Shown: positions 1 to 13,109 of the stretch, in pieces | Numbering within the stretch: the stretch's first letter is position 1 | Layout of the letters: each line of letters starts with the position of its first letter | Origin: Chrysomallon squamiferum | Taxonomy: Eukaryota > Mollusca > Gastropoda > Neomphalida > Peltospiridae | Direction: 5' to 3' | DNA: 64,000 nucleotides | Assembly: GCA_012295275.1 (NCBI GenBank) | Contig: CM022679.1 | Span: 11,785,915-11,849,914, forward strand | Position numbers and translations under genes: made by a program | Notes under the pieces: generated by a model | What the model saw: only the letters and a program-made list of their open reading frames with translations | Database searches by the model: none | What the model was told of the DNA's origin: nothing

Positions 1-556
1 AACTGAGCACTTGAACAATATTAAGATGAAAGAAATTAATAGATTAAAACATTTGTTTAGATATTTATTAATTATTTATTATTATTATTTTACAGCATTA
101 ATTATAATTTATAGTGAATGAGATATATTAGTCTATATCGTAAAGCAGCTTAATGTCCCAAAATCAAATTCATAGCAACTATTTTTACAATGCACCACAA
201 AAAATCGAAAGCTATCAGTTAATATATCTGATAAATTATTTATTTTCAACAGATTTTAGGACATATATAAAAAAAAATATTTTATCTCCCAATATCGGAT
301 AACTTTTCATGGTGGAAATTACAAAGTAATATTACGCATGCGTTCTTGGGATTTACGCGATGCCCGAGTAGTGATGTTTAAAGTCGAGAAGGAGGATGTT
401 GAAATTGGCGTATATAATTGTGGACAGATGTCGACAGTTATTATTTTATAAACAATGACAAATCTAGTACATCCAGTACAGGTTTTCCTGAAGTTGTGTT
501 CGTCTAATTCGGACCCATCTGTTGAACTTTATCTGCAAAATGGAGCAAAAACCATC
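1..556. other. 5' flank of the SLC25A17-like gene
   Basis: AT-rich upstream DNA with no recognisable gene. A slightly more CpG-containing island near 330-450 precedes the first coding exon and probably holds the promoter and 5' UTR. No TATA box is convincing. An open frame starts at an ATG at 455 and runs in frame into the carrier, but those 34 residues have no counterpart in the family, so they are treated as 5' UTR. Confidence 0.4.
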
Positions 557-3500
557 ATGAAAGGACCCAGCATCCTATCGAGTTTGTTGTCATACTCAAA
601 TTTTGTACACGCTGTAGCAGGCGCAGTAGTAAGTTTACACTCTTGATTGATCAAAATAAACCAGTTCGAGATGATAAATATTGAAATAATTTGATGAAAT
701 TACGAACTTCGCGAAAATATAAATATATTAATAATGTTAGGTATTACTATTAGATATAAAATGTGTCAGAAAGAATTAAATAAATCAGAGATTGGAATAT
801 TTTAGTTTTCCAAAATAATTGTTATTTAACTGATGTGTTACTTAATTTGGACAAACCGTAGGTTGGTATTAAACATGCGATGAATTATTAAATACAACAT
901 TTTTAACATACTGTTTATAATATTAACAAATAACCAATGGGATTTTAAAAAAGTGTTTCTTCAAACAAACGAACAAAATAATGATAATAATAATATAATA
1001 ATAATATAATAAATTATCAAAATCACTAAACTGAACCTTTTTTTCCCCTTCAGTCTTGTGTTATTACTTCAAAAAGTAAACAGAACTTTGTCAGATTCGT
1101 GATTTAACTAAATCAGGATGCTGAGAACAGGTTACTGTTTATTACAGTTCACATAATAGAACAAATTAGGATAACTGTGACAGACATGAATTATATATGT
1201 ACTAGCTGCAGTTTTTCAATAGATGTGATTTTGTTCTGTTAATGAGTGATGGGTCTGCTGTGTTGTTAACAACAAATAATATGCTTGTATTTGTGTTGTA
1301 ATGAACTAGTTTGTATTTGAACTCTATGGAAGGTCAGATAGCTACTCTGTATTTAAAAAGCAAAGTACTGTATGGTCTGGTGGTCACTGATATTACTAAG
1401 GCTGCAGAACAAGTACTTCAAAAACAGTTTGTATTTTTATTTCAGTAAGTCATGAGGTTATGGTTACAGTAAATATCAAATTGTTAAATAATTTGATTTT
1501 TTAAGAGAAATATTTCTGAAATTCGTAGATGCAGTCATTGAGTGTTTTACTTTATGGATGTAGTATTGATAGAAAATATAAAATAGTTGATTTGATCAGA
1601 TATATATATATATATCATTAAACATGTCTTTTCTTTGATTTAATTCTTTTGAAGGAGGTGGTTATATAGGCTGAATGTCCCAAATCTTTGGGTCCATATA
1701 GGTTTTTGGAATAATTAGGAGATGAAGATAGGACCCAAGTTTAAACTAGTACACTTAAAATGAAATTAGTTAAATAACATAGTTTCAGTAGTTTTGTACA
1801 TCAAACATAGGTTAAATAACTTCTTACCCACAGTGCTATTGAGCTGGATGTTTAATGGGGTTTTTTTTCTGTAACATAACATGATAAACAGTGAATCTGA
1901 ATCAGTTGTTAAACAAAGCATCAGCAAAAAACCCAGCAGGTTTTGGTTGCTAACATGCAGTATTATGTTATTATTAAACTTGAAAGGTTACTGATTACTA
2001 TATTAAAAAGGGGAAGAAATTAGAAATTAAAAAATAAATTACATTTACAGAAATATATTTAAGCTGTAAAAACTTAAAGAGCATTAAAATAGTCAGAACA
2101 GTTTTAATACCTTATAATTATAATATAACTTGAATATCAGCTAAACATGTTTATATTGTTTTGTTTTGTCTCCCACACTTAATTTATACATATCATTCAT
2201 ATACAGTTAACATGAATTTTATCATTCGTATTTCAGGGGAGTGTTGTTGCCATTACAGTATTCTTCCCTCTTGATACAGCCAGAACAAGACTCCAAGGTA
2301 TAAAATAATTGTGGACACAACCACCAATTGATATGACACAACCAGCTGGTTGAAGATTTGTCTGCGTTAGAGGAGTTATCCCTCACACAATTTTAAAGAG
2401 TGATTTAGAAAAGGTCAAGATCCATAAATAACTTTTTATAGCCTGATTATAGGAAAACCTAACAATTATAAACTGGAAAAAGTATGATTTCAGAGAAATT
2501 AGGGAGGTGCCATAAATGTGAATTTAATTAATCCATAATCAGTAAAAACAAAATGTAGACATCAAACCTCCCTGAACCTGCAGTTGAAAAAAATCTTTGC
2601 TGATAACTGCATATTTTTTTAATTCAAAGTTAGAATTGTTAAAAAGACACTGGTTTTCTTGTCACATGAAGATGAATAAGTAGTAAATAAATGTATTTTT
2701 CATCAGGAGTAAGTTTGTCGTAGAATAAAATGGTTAGCATAAAACAACACCTTAAAATATTATATATTCACATAAATGATTAATTTCATTTTAAAAAGAT
2801 ATCATAAAAAGGCAAACCTTTTATTAGTTTTAGTGTTCTTTTATGTAAATAAATGATAACAATATGACTTTGAAATACTAAAGCTTAGTTATGCATAATG
2901 TGTTTTGTTTTGTGTTGCAGTTGATGACCAGAGAAAAGCAAAGCATTCTTTTAAAGTTATTTCTGATATTGCTAAAGAGGAAGGAATGTAAGTAATTTTA
3001 TAATTTCACAAGATTAACTGATTATACTTATAAAAAGTTGCCCTTTTTTCTGATATTAAAAAGTAAACAGTGCATTAATGTTTAGTCATCTGTGACCAAC
3101 TGTCAAAATACTATATTTTGGGTTTCAAAGTTTTAGTTATAGTTCCATTGGACTGTTTCCTAAAATTTAAAAATAGAAAATAAGTGATGGCTGTAATTAC
3201 TTTTTTAAAGAAATATTTTATGTATTAAATTATTTTTATTAATCCACAAAACAGAAAACGTTGTCCATATCCATCATTATTTAAAAACAAATAAAACACA
3301 GTTTCCATTTCATGTTTCCAAAGTAATTTAAATACAGTGGTACCTCAACTTATGAGTGCCCTAACTTATGAGTTTGAGTTATGAGCAGTTGCCTGGTTGA
3401 TTTTTTGCTTTGAGTTCTGAGCCAAAATCTGAGTTACGAGCAAGCTTCAGATACACAACCACTGGTTGGTGCAACAAACAACACAACATCTGCCCAGCAT

Positions 3501-6500
3501 CCCACATCTCACTCATTTACTTCACATGGTAACATGGTTACCTGGCCGTGGAAAAATCTCTCTTGGGATGTGTTTGCGTTTTGTGCAGTATTTTGCCAAA
3601 TTTCTTTTTTCTTACATGGATCATAACAAAGTGAATGCAAAGGATAGTGCTGAGAAGAAGAAGCGGATGATGTCCATTGAATTAAAGCATGAAATCATAG
3701 AAAACTTTGAGCGAGGTGTGAATGTAGTCGACTTGGCTAGGCAGTACGAGTGTAGTACCATACTGAAGCAGAAGGAGTTGATAAAGGGTGTAACTCCAGC
3801 CAAAGGCATTAAAATAATTTGTCTGATCTCCAAGATAAATACACTTTACAAAACTTTATTTCTTTACATTCTCATATTTATTCATTTATACATACATTTT
3901 TCTTATTTAAAAACAAGATACAAAAAAATGGGGTGGTTTTGGGGGCTGGAATGGATTAATGGTATTTCAATTAATTTGAATTGGGGAAATTGATTTGATA
4001 TACGAGAAAACTGAGTTACAAGCTCAGTCATGGAATGAATTAAACTCGTAAGTCGAGGTACCACTGTATTGATTTATTTGTTTAGGCAACTGAACTTTAA
4101 TTAAACATTCATGTATATGTTAATGGTTTCATGTTTTGTGTTTCAGTGTAAGCCTGTATCGTGGTTTATGGCCAGTGGTGACATCTCTGTGTTGTTCAAA
4201 TTTTGTTTACTTTTATGCGTTTAATGGCTTGAAGTCTACCATTTTAGGACAGAATGGTAAAGCTGATCCATTTAAAGATCTGACATTGGGATTTATTGCA
4301 GGTAATTATTTCACCACCTTATTGTTTATTCTCTTTATAAAATAAATGTTTTCCAAGTTTTAACACTGTTGCTTTCGGCCAATTTGCTGAGATACTATAA
4401 AGAAGAACTAAAAGTAAAATAACAAACTATGAAATAATATATATTTTTTATTTTCTTCTTTTTAATTTACTACATTCATTAAATAATAAAAAAGTAGTTA
4501 AAAATTAGTAGCAGGAATTAATTTTTAAATATTTAAAATAGGACTTGACATTTCACTGAATTTGAATAACAGATACAGCATATTGAGTTACATTGTAATG
4601 CATTTTTTTTTTTTTTTTTTTTGTAAATACAAATGAAAAAATAAAATTTATATATTAAAACCATGTTTATTTGCAGTTGAAATTATTGGTAATATCTTAA
4701 AATAATGGTGGCAGTATCAAAACATATAGACAGAACGCTGAGTTTCAAGCTATAGTTTGAATAATTTGAGAGCTTTTCATTCAAAGAAAGAATTAAAATT
4801 TATGATGTTTGATTGAGAGTGTATTTAAGAAGAAAAGTTTTTTAACTTGATTTTTTTTTTCTTCCTAGGTGTTATTAACTGCTTGGTGACAACCCCACTA
4901 TGGGTTGTGAACACACGCCGCGACTGCAGGGTGTTAAACTGCAGACCAAACAGTACAAGTCCACTGGTTCACACTACAAAGGAATCCTTGGTATGATAAG
5001 AAAAATAATAATGCATGAATATATTTTTTAATTTTTAAAATATTTCATGCATTATATCTGGTTTCATTTCCTCAAAAACAAAAAACAACAAAAAATGTAT
5101 GTTTTTTCTTTTCATTGTTAATTATAGACTGCCTTACGAAAATTGCAAAACATGAAGGTCTTATGGCTCTGTGGAGTGGAACACTTCCATCTACTATTCT
5201 TGCATTAAATCCAGCAATTCACTTCATGGTGTACGAGTTCATGAAAAGATATTTTCAAAGAACATATCATACTGCAGTGAGTAAAAACAGAATCTTATAA
5301 AAATCTGTATTTTTTTGCAAAAACATGTAATGTATCCATATTTTTATGTAAATAGTAAACAACATATCTGCATCTGTGAAAAGGTTTAATTTACTCATAG
5401 TGTTTGGTTACTGGGAGAAATTTACTACAAGAAGGTTAAGTCTCAGGATAATTTTGAAAAACATGGGAGTAAATTATTATTATTCATCTACAAGACTCAG
5501 ACCCTTCTAGATTGCTAGTATATCTGAAATATCGCTATAAGTATGGTTCATATTTGAATATTTGAATATCTATTTTGATGTCTAATAATTTTATAAAAGG
5601 TTAAAGATGATTTTAAAAATTAAAGTATTTGAAAGTGTTCTCTTTTGTTTTTATTCAATAAACTGAGTTACCTTGATTTTTATTTATTTATGTATTATAT
5701 TATATTATTTTTACTGAAGGAACTTAGTGGGCTGTTGTATTTTGTGATTGGAGCAGTAGCCAAAACTATAGCAACAGTTATAACATATCCATTACAAGTT
5801 ATACAGTCAAGAGTTAGAGTGAGTAAAATATTTTATATATCACAGTAATTCAGAAAAAAAAAAATCTAATAGCTTGTTTTTTATACTAGTTTTACCATTT
5901 CCAATAAACCCAGACACCTCTTCTTTGTGTTTCCTTAGTAAAAAAAAAAAAAAATAAAAATATTTTTTATACCTTTTAAATATTGAACCCAAAGTCCCTC
6001 TAAAACAGAAGCAGCATATTAATAATTAAAATGTTAATGAGTTTAGTGTTTATAAAAACTAGTTTCCATTTTTTTAAATATTATCATGGTTAATGTTAAT
6101 AGTTGCAGTAGAAAATATATTAGTGATAGACAGTGTTTATGAAGTTGTTCCCCTTGTTTTTGCATTACAGGCTGGATATTCACAGGTTGAGTCAACACTC
6201 TCCATGATGGATAATATTGCTCATTTAATCAAGTAAGTCCACAACTTCATATTTAAATAAATTCATACTTTTATAATGGTTATTTTTCAACAATTTATTT
6301 CTACTCGCATGAAGACATATATTGATATACAATTATTTTTACTTCATACACACATTTAATAATAATGATGCTTTATAACTGATTTGATCATTTTATTTCA
6401 GTGTTATTTACCTTTATAGAACATTCTTATTTAAATTATTCATATTTTCAGAACACATGGAATAGCCTTTTTGTACAAGGGAATGGAAGCCAAGCTGTTA

Positions 6501-6602
6501 CAAACAGTACTCACAGCTGCACTCATGTTTCTAACATATGAAAAAATTGCGGCCTTTATTTTCCGTTTGTTAGGGTCAAAATCAGTCATCCCGAAGAGAT
6601 GA
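557..6602 (+). CDS. SLC25A17: Peroxisomal solute carrier SLC25A17/PMP34-like, nine exons, frameshift in exon 5
   Basis: Mitochondrial-carrier-fold protein that in known PMP34 members sits in the peroxisomal membrane and exchanges CoA, FAD, NAD and AMP-type cofactors. Exons: 557-628, 2237-2297, 2921-2987, 4147-4301, 4869-4990, 5128-5276, 5720-5818, 6171-6232, 6452-6602; all have GT donors and AG acceptors and matching phases. Three carrier repeats are visible: [11 protein letters not shown] (repeat 1), [10 protein letters not shown] (repeat 2) and [11 protein letters not shown] (repeat 3). PMP34-typical stretches include [14 protein letters not shown] and [13 protein letters not shown]. Expected length is about 312 aa, close to the family's roughly 307. 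The ATG at 557 is chosen because family members start only a few residues before [11 protein letters not shown]. Exon 5 is one base short near 4915-4925, just after VVNTR, so the reference frame is broken there. This may be an assembly error or a real lesion; the other exons look intact. Confidence 0.9.
3335..4066 (+). mobile_element. Internally deleted Tigger/pogo-type DNA transposon in carrier intron 3
   Basis: A 732-bp element with terminal inverted repeats beginning CAGTGGTACCTC at both ends, flanked by TA on each side (3333-3334 and 4067-4068), the target duplication of Tc1/mariner-pogo elements. From the ATG at 3616 it encodes the start of a CENP-B/Tigger-like transposase: a basic N-terminus, then a Psq-type helix-turn-helix region ([20 protein letters not shown], then [10 protein letters not shown]) and [14 protein letters not shown]. 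The frame then runs into non-transposase sequence, so the catalytic DDE region is missing. It is therefore non-autonomous and inserted in the same orientation as the host gene. Its right end lies about 80 bp from the exon 4 acceptor. Confidence 0.85.
3616..3830 (+). pseudogene. N-terminal remnant of Tigger-like transposase
   Basis: About 70 codons of a Tigger/jerky-type transposase DNA-binding region lie inside the transposon at 3335-4066. The recognisable part ends near the KGVTPAKG motif. What follows in the same frame (to the stop at 3991-3993) is AT-rich sequence with no DDE domain. Compared with full elements, about 400 residues are absent. It is probably not functional. Confidence 0.7.
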
Positions 6603-8622
6603 TAACATTGTCTTATGACTGTGTTTTTTAGATAATTCCTTAGCATGTTTTATTTTATTTTATTGTATTTTATTTATGCTTAGATCTTGTTTGATGGTGT
6701 AGTAAGCACCAAGTATTGTATGTTTAATTTTTCAATTTTTAATAGACATTTATATTAGACATTATTAGTAATATATTCTTCTTAATTTATTTGTATTTTG
6801 CTTAGTATAATGTTGATTGATATAAACTGAATGTGGTTTATTTATCACTGTTAGTAGTGTACTGAAGAATTCCAATGCATCTTTTGAATGGATGTGCTTT
6901 TTAATGTTTTCTCAGTATTTGTTATAAAGCCTCAACTCATTAAAAGATATTTATTTACAAGTGAGATTGATGTATTTGGTGTATACTCTTTTTTTTTTGA
7001 AGATATTTTTTAATAACAGAATTTCTGTAAATTTTAATAAAATCAGATATTTAAAAATTCGGCTGAAATGCTATAGTTAATAGTTTGTTGTAATGGAGAG
7101 CATTTGTGAGTGTTTTAATAGGTTATTTCTCTTTTTATATGAATTTTGTGAATCAAAAAGAAAAAGTGTGTTTTATGTGTGTTCAAGTTAACTTATATTA
7201 CATGTTATTATCTATTTTATATTTGTAGCTAGTGTTTTCCAAACAACACTTTGATAATAAGGCTTTATGTATTATTTCAGTGATCAGAATATCAGAGATT
7301 TAAGAAGCATAACTTTACATGACAATACTGGCTAAAACATTCCACAGTTTTATCATTATAGTTAGCATTTTCAGATTAGATGGTAATAAATTAGATGGTC
7401 TAACTAGAGATGAAAATGAAATGGGAGGAAAACTGAAAAAAATTGATATTTATAGTAATTTAAAATATTTGCTTAAATGTTATCATTTGATTAATGCCTG
7501 GTGAATTTGTGTGTTTTAGATGTATACATTTTTTATCATTGAAAGCTTATTTAGGATAATAATGTGCTGATAAATTTAAAGCTTTATAATTACTTGATTT
7601 TGTTGAAATTAATATTTTTTAAATTTAATTTTTTGCATTATTCCTTTTCATTTTTCTTTAGAATGGTTCTACATTTTGTTCAAATGTTATATTTTGGAGT
7701 ATTATAATTTACATAATGTCTTAAGCGACATACTATTAAAATGTTAATATACAAGTATATGTATGAGTAATTTATTTTTTACAGCATAAGTCTATTAAGT
7801 GATAGCTTCTATAAATTTACAGTGGCAGTTTCCTGGTTTAAATGAGACCCCTGACTTTTAAAAGACCTTGATGTATTAACAATAATATTTCTGTTACTGT
7901 TTATTGTCTTTTATATTAATACTATCATTTACGTGAAAATTTTAGACATATTATAAACATTCCTTTTTTTCTCAGATAATTTGTAAGTTTCCAGCTATTT
8001 CAGATTTTAAATCAAAGTTAACAATTTAACTGTAGAAAAAACAGAACAGCTTTTTGATAATTTTGACAGAAAATGGCTATACAAATGCAGATTTAGAAGA
8101 AATATAATGTTATATGTATGGACTTTATTTGTAACGTTTTCACTTGCTGGACCATAGAAGATCTGCTGTGTTTAAATCATTTTATAAAAATGTATTTTAT
8201 TATTATTTTAAATCTTGAATAAAGACATTTATGATGTTTGATTTTTGTTTTGTTTGTTCCATTTTCCTGTTTGACATATTTTTCATTTCTGCGTAAATCG
8301 GACTGTTCTCAATCTTTTCTTTCTTGTCCACACATTATTACTACTCAGTATTTTTATTTTCTTTGCTTTATAGTTTCCATTAAAATGTGCTATTAAAACA
8401 ATAGTTACCCTAATTTATTTTCAGTGTTAAAATAGATAAACTTGGCCTTGAAAATGTCCAGTATTTTGAATGTTATTTTGAGAGAAGGCCACAATAATGA
8501 ACTTTGACAGCTGTTGAAAAGTTCTCAAGAGATAAGAAATTTGCGACTAATCAGGTGTTTTTTTTACTTATTTATTGGCACTTGAAACACCATAATTTTA
8601 TTTACATTGCTCTGTGGCAGTC
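6603..8622. other. 3' UTR / intergenic between carrier and ependymin-related gene
   Basis: AT-rich with no coding signal; short open frames here (such as 7319-7504) look random. Probably holds the long 3' UTR of the carrier. Several AATAAA motifs occur. The best is at 8218-8223, followed within about 20 bases by a GT-rich tract, the usual arrangement of a cleavage/polyadenylation site. Confidence 0.45.
8218..8223 (+). terminator. Candidate polyadenylation signal for the carrier transcript
   Basis: AATAAA followed by a T/GT-rich downstream element at about 8238-8260, just upstream of the next gene. An earlier AATAAA at 7036-7041 could be used instead. Confidence 0.4.
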
Positions 8623-9423
8623 ATGTTGAAGGTGTTGTGTTTAGCTGTCACTGTCCATGTTTCCCTGGCCAGTATTTGCTGTATTCCAAGACAATGGGAG
8701 GGTATTGAAGCTCAAATGATTGGAATAGTGAAAACAACTGAAGAAATTCCATCTGTATCTCAGGTAACAGTGAAGTGTTCTTGATATAGAGTTGGTATCA
8801 TTAATTTGAACAAATTACTTAATAAACTGTTGTATCATTAATTAAATTTTGAACAAAATTACTTAATAGACTGTTGTATCATTAATTAAATTTTGAACAA
8901 AATTACTTAATAGACTGTTGTATCATTAATTTGAACAAATTACTCTAATTTTGTTAAAGTACATGAAATTTGTGAAAAACAAATAACAGAAGTGGTTGAG
9001 TAAGAAGCAGATGTTGAAAGATGTTATATTTATGTTCTCAGTTTAGTAGTATTATATTTTCATGTTACAAGAGATCCCTTATTGCTAATCAGTAATTTGC
9101 ATGACTGATAAGTTTTCTTCCTGAAACTCATCATAGTTTATTTTATTTAATAGTAAAATTTGTTTTAACATTTCTTAATAAACATTTATAATACTTTTAT
9201 AATGAAAGTACTGTAATTTTAGTTACAAGTTCTTCAATTCAGTTCAATTCAATTCTATTGGAAAACCCTTTTTAAAAATGGACAACAATAATTTAGAAAT
9301 AAATGAAATACTTAAAAACTATAAAAATAGCCCTAATAAATACGATTTTGGAAAGAAGACAAACCATAAAATATCTGCATGTAGTCCCGTATTTATTTAT
9401 TTATTTATTTATTTATTTATTAT

Positions 9424-9466
<43 letters not shown>

Positions 9467-11590
9467 TTTACAATTTTGGTAAAGAATCATTTGTCGGGAA
9501 AGAACAGAATAATATTTTTTATACACGTAGAACACACAGCTAAAATAGAATTGCTGTTCAGCCTATGCCTGTTCCTATTCAATTGCTTTTATATATGTGT
9601 GTGTGTGTGTAACCCAGTCTAAACATGGGAGAGTGTATTTGAGTGCCTTTACAATTCTTCATATTAGGATAAATGGACATGTTATTGATATTTCAGACTG
9701 AGATAAAAGTTTATTTTGATGCAGTCAACAAAAGAAATGCTTTTGATGGAACTGTTACTGCAAATGGTTTCACAACAAAAGTCAAGGTCATTCAGCTATG
9801 GTCAGTGGTAAGTTCAAGCCCAATAATTTAAACAGAGAAATATTTATAAAATAATTATTTTTGATTACTTCAAGGTCTAAAGTTCAGTCATGGCATGATT
9901 AAAATAAAACTAAGAATTATTTCCTTTCATTCATTTCAAAATGGATACTTTCTTTTCCATATTAAAGACCGATAAATATATCTGTTTCTGCAGCACTATT
10001 GATTGTAAAGGAGTGTATATGCTTAATTTCCAATGATTTTGTCTTCAATTCATGATAAATATATTGCTTACAGAAAATGGAATATATTATCCAGGAAAGT
10101 GGAAAATGTGTAAAGAAAATACTTACTGGCAGTTATCCAGATGGCTGTATTCCAGGTGAAATCTTTGTTTTCTGTGTTGTTTTTAGTTGTGTTTTTTGAA
10201 TCCCAAATTATTATTGATTTATTAATTTGATTGATTTTATTACTATAAAAAGCTGATTTCATTCGTGTTTGTTTTGGCTGAGAGTTCTACTGAATTACTT
10301 TTTCTGTTTATGTATCATTTTACATTGAAAGTTATATTCAACAACAACAATAATAATAGTACATTTTATTTATATATATATATATTTATTTATTGTATGA
10401 TCTGAAGCAGTCTTTATTATATTTTATTGATCTTCTGATACTGCTTCTTTAGTATGATCATAAAATGTATTTTATATTATGGTTTGTATCATATATTTTG
10501 GGATGACAGAGATTATTTCAGAAAAAACTAAGTGTGCACTATATAATCACTTCTGCAGATACTGCTAAAGATATTGGAAAACATTTTGAAGGTTCTGGTA
10601 GTAGAAAACTTGATTTTCATACATATGAGTTGACTGAGAAAGGATTCTATATCAAGGTTGATTTGACACCAGAGTGCGAACCTATTACACAAGAAATGTA
10701 TGGGAAATTACCAACTGGAGGTAAGTTAATTGTGATATTTTAAATATATTAACGAGATTGAGAAATAGTATCTGGGAAGATTCAGTTATATCGATTTAAA
10801 TGAGTTTTTTTTTGTTTTTTTGTTTGTTAAAACAAGTAAAAAAAAAATAAATAAATAAAAAATAAAAAATGAAAAAGAAAAGAATAACTCGTTTAAAAAA
10901 GTCCCATCTTATACTACTGTATTATTAAGTTTGAATATTATTTGCCATAATAAAAGACATTGAAAAATATTTAGTTATAACAGATTTTTAAAACGTGTTA
11001 CAGGTTACATGATGCTGACAAATCGTTACTACGATATCGTACATGGAATCAATGATACATCTGTCTTCAATGTACCTTCATCTTGTGACCATGCTCCCAT
11101 TGTGGTAAAAATAACCGTTTCTTTTTTTCTTTCCGTCATCATATTCTCTCTTTCTCAAAGAGAAATACACACACGCAGTCACACACAAACCCATACACGC
11201 ATGCAGAAGCAGAGAGACACCCAAACACAGCGAGATACCCAAACATACATATTAATATTAACCCATTTTGTTTTGGTTTTTTCCTACTGGGTTCAAGCAT
11301 TATAAACATGATGAAATACACAAATGCAAAAGTAAATATAAACATTCAACTTGAAATCATCTTTTGACAATTAAAATGTATCCCTATTATATATAATACA
11401 ATTTAATAGTTAATGAATGTATTAATTCAGTTAATTTATTCCTATATGTTTTTTGGTCGCCTTTTTTGTACAGTTTATTATTTAATTTCTTTATTATGTA
11501 TATACCTTTAATAGTTCATCCATTTTTCTTTCATTTTTTTTTCTTCCCCAGGGACATGGAGGAACCAATCACAAAGTTTTGGGCCGTTAA
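8623..11590 (+). CDS. Ependymin-related secreted protein, six exons, complete
   Basis: Secreted or lysosomal calcium-associated glycoprotein of the ependymin/MERP family; its molecular role in invertebrates is poorly known. Exons 8623-8763, 9697-9807, 10074-10155, 10559-10720, 11004-11104 and 11552-11590 join with consistent phases into 211 aa. Residues 1-17 form a signal peptide (LKVLCLAVTVHVSLA) followed by CCIPRQWEG, a typical mature N-terminus. Family landmarks: KVYFDAVNKRNAF, the SGKCVKK segment, YPDGCIP, then PECEPI and, near the C-terminus, YYDIVHGINDTSVF followed by a Cys. These conserved cysteines should form the family's disulfides. One N-glycosylation sequon (NDT) lies near the C-terminus. 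The last coding exon adds only a dozen residues. Length matches the family's usual 190-230 aa. Confidence 0.88.
8796..8946. repeat. Short tandem array in intron 1 of the ependymin-related gene
   Basis: Four units starting TATCATTAATT. Units 2 (8833-8876) and 3 (8877-8920) are identical 44-mers. Unit 1 (8796-8832) and the partial unit 4 (from 8921) share a 7-base-shorter variant. The array begins about 30 bases after the exon 1 donor. Confidence 0.9.
9390..9465. repeat. (ATTT)n followed by a 40-base poly-T run
   Basis: A tetranucleotide run merges into uninterrupted T at 9426-9465, within intron 1 of the ependymin-related gene. On the minus strand this is an A-tail-like tract, but no retroposon body is recognisable next to it. 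Confidence 0.9.
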
Positions 11591-12810
11591 ATCGAACAGC
11601 ACTAAATATAATTTTTTTTTTTTTCTTTTTCTTTTTAAAAATTTTAAAGTGCCTTAAGGGAAGAAAAACTTATTTACGCCATTATTTGCATTTATGTTTT
11701 TTGTATATGGATGATAAATATACTGATTCTTTAAGAGCTTTCACAGAATTAAATTTAGCTAAGTTGCTAATATTAAAATTTCATAGAAAAAAATAAAGAA
11801 AGAAAAAAAGAAGTTAAATACATGTATATTGAACAGTCTTCTGCAGTCTTTGGATTTATCTTTTTAATTCATTTGATTGAATTATATCCGGCCTCAACCG
11901 TGAATATTATGTTACAAGTGGTAGAAAGCTTTTGGCAGAATGAGAGAAAAAAAAAAAAAACCTGAGTTAACGAGAAAAAAAAAAAAAAAAAAAAGCAAAA
12001 AATAGCCTAGATACAGAAACATTATTATTATTCGGATGAGACAGAATGGACGTGTCATTATAAAGTATTATTATAAATTTGTCTCATTATTTCTAATTAC
12101 GCATCTTTTAAATTCACTAGTGTTTTAACTAGATATTATTTTAAACATAAAACTGCTTCAGATGGGCTGACTGCAAGTTGTGGAAAACACTTTGCCAACG
12201 TCCAGAGTGTTACGTTAGAGTTAACAATGCAGTCATTGTGGTGAATGCAGCTGAATAAATTGTAATTATAACAGCAAAGTTTGCCAGGAAACGTTGTCAG
12301 AACGTGCTTTTCTGGACTCGCAATATCAACAAATCTGAGTTATGATCCAATTATTTGACAGTCATTGTTAACATCTAAATTAATATTATCTTCGTGGGTT
12401 TTTTTTTTCGTTTTTCTTCATTCTGTACTCTCTCTATCGTTCTCATACATGCAATACATACACACGCGACACACCCACACCCACACACACGCACACGCAA
12501 AACACACACATACAAAGACAAAGAGACTCATTATTTATTTTCTTTTATTAAAATACTGTTGAAAGCAAATAGTTTGGATGGCTTGGCGATGTTTTTAAGG
12601 TTGGTGAATTTCAAGCATTCACCGAATTCTCACTCGTTACTCGTTCAGAACACTGGATTCACATTTGTTTGCATACAAACCTGACATTTCCATGCCGTGC
12701 ATGTTGATACATTATTCTAATTCCATTCCCAGACCTCTAACCAAGATGTGAAAAAAATAAAATAAAAAAGGATTTTCAAAGTAATAAATAACATACTCTC
12801 ATGTAAATAC

Positions 12811-12829
12811 GCACACAGACACACCCACC

Positions 12830-12874
<45 letters not shown>

Positions 12875-12884
12875 CACACACACT
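12811..12884. repeat. (CA)n microsatellite
   Basis: Near-pure CA dinucleotides, mildly degenerate at the left end. Confidence 0.95.
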
Positions 12885-13049
12885 ACGTCATACACATGAG
12901 AAAAGAATGACTGGTATTTGAGGAGGAAAGAGAAAAACAAAACATAAAAAAAAACCAACAACACTAATACTAATAATAATAAAACAAACACATAACCACA
13001 AATATAAATAATGACTCAATTTGTCAGTTATTTATTACTATCATTTACT

Positions 13050-13109
13050 AACACACACACACACACACTAACACACACACGAACACACACACACACACAC
13101 ACACACACA
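13050..13109. repeat. (CA)n microsatellite, interrupted
   Basis: CA dinucleotides broken by two short interruptions (CTAACA and CGAACA types). Confidence 0.95.

Noticed and set aside
455-556. 34-residue N-terminal extension of the carrier from an upstream in-frame ATG
   Set aside because: PMP34 family members begin a few residues before the first transmembrane helix; the extension has no transporter-like or targeting features, so it is taken as 5' UTR.
9278-9622. 114-aa frame containing a poly-Phe run
   Set aside because: Spans an (ATTT)n/poly-T tract within an intron; no domain.
12394-12684. 96-aa frame with His/Thr-rich repeats
   Set aside because: It is the translation of a (CA)n microsatellite and its flanks.
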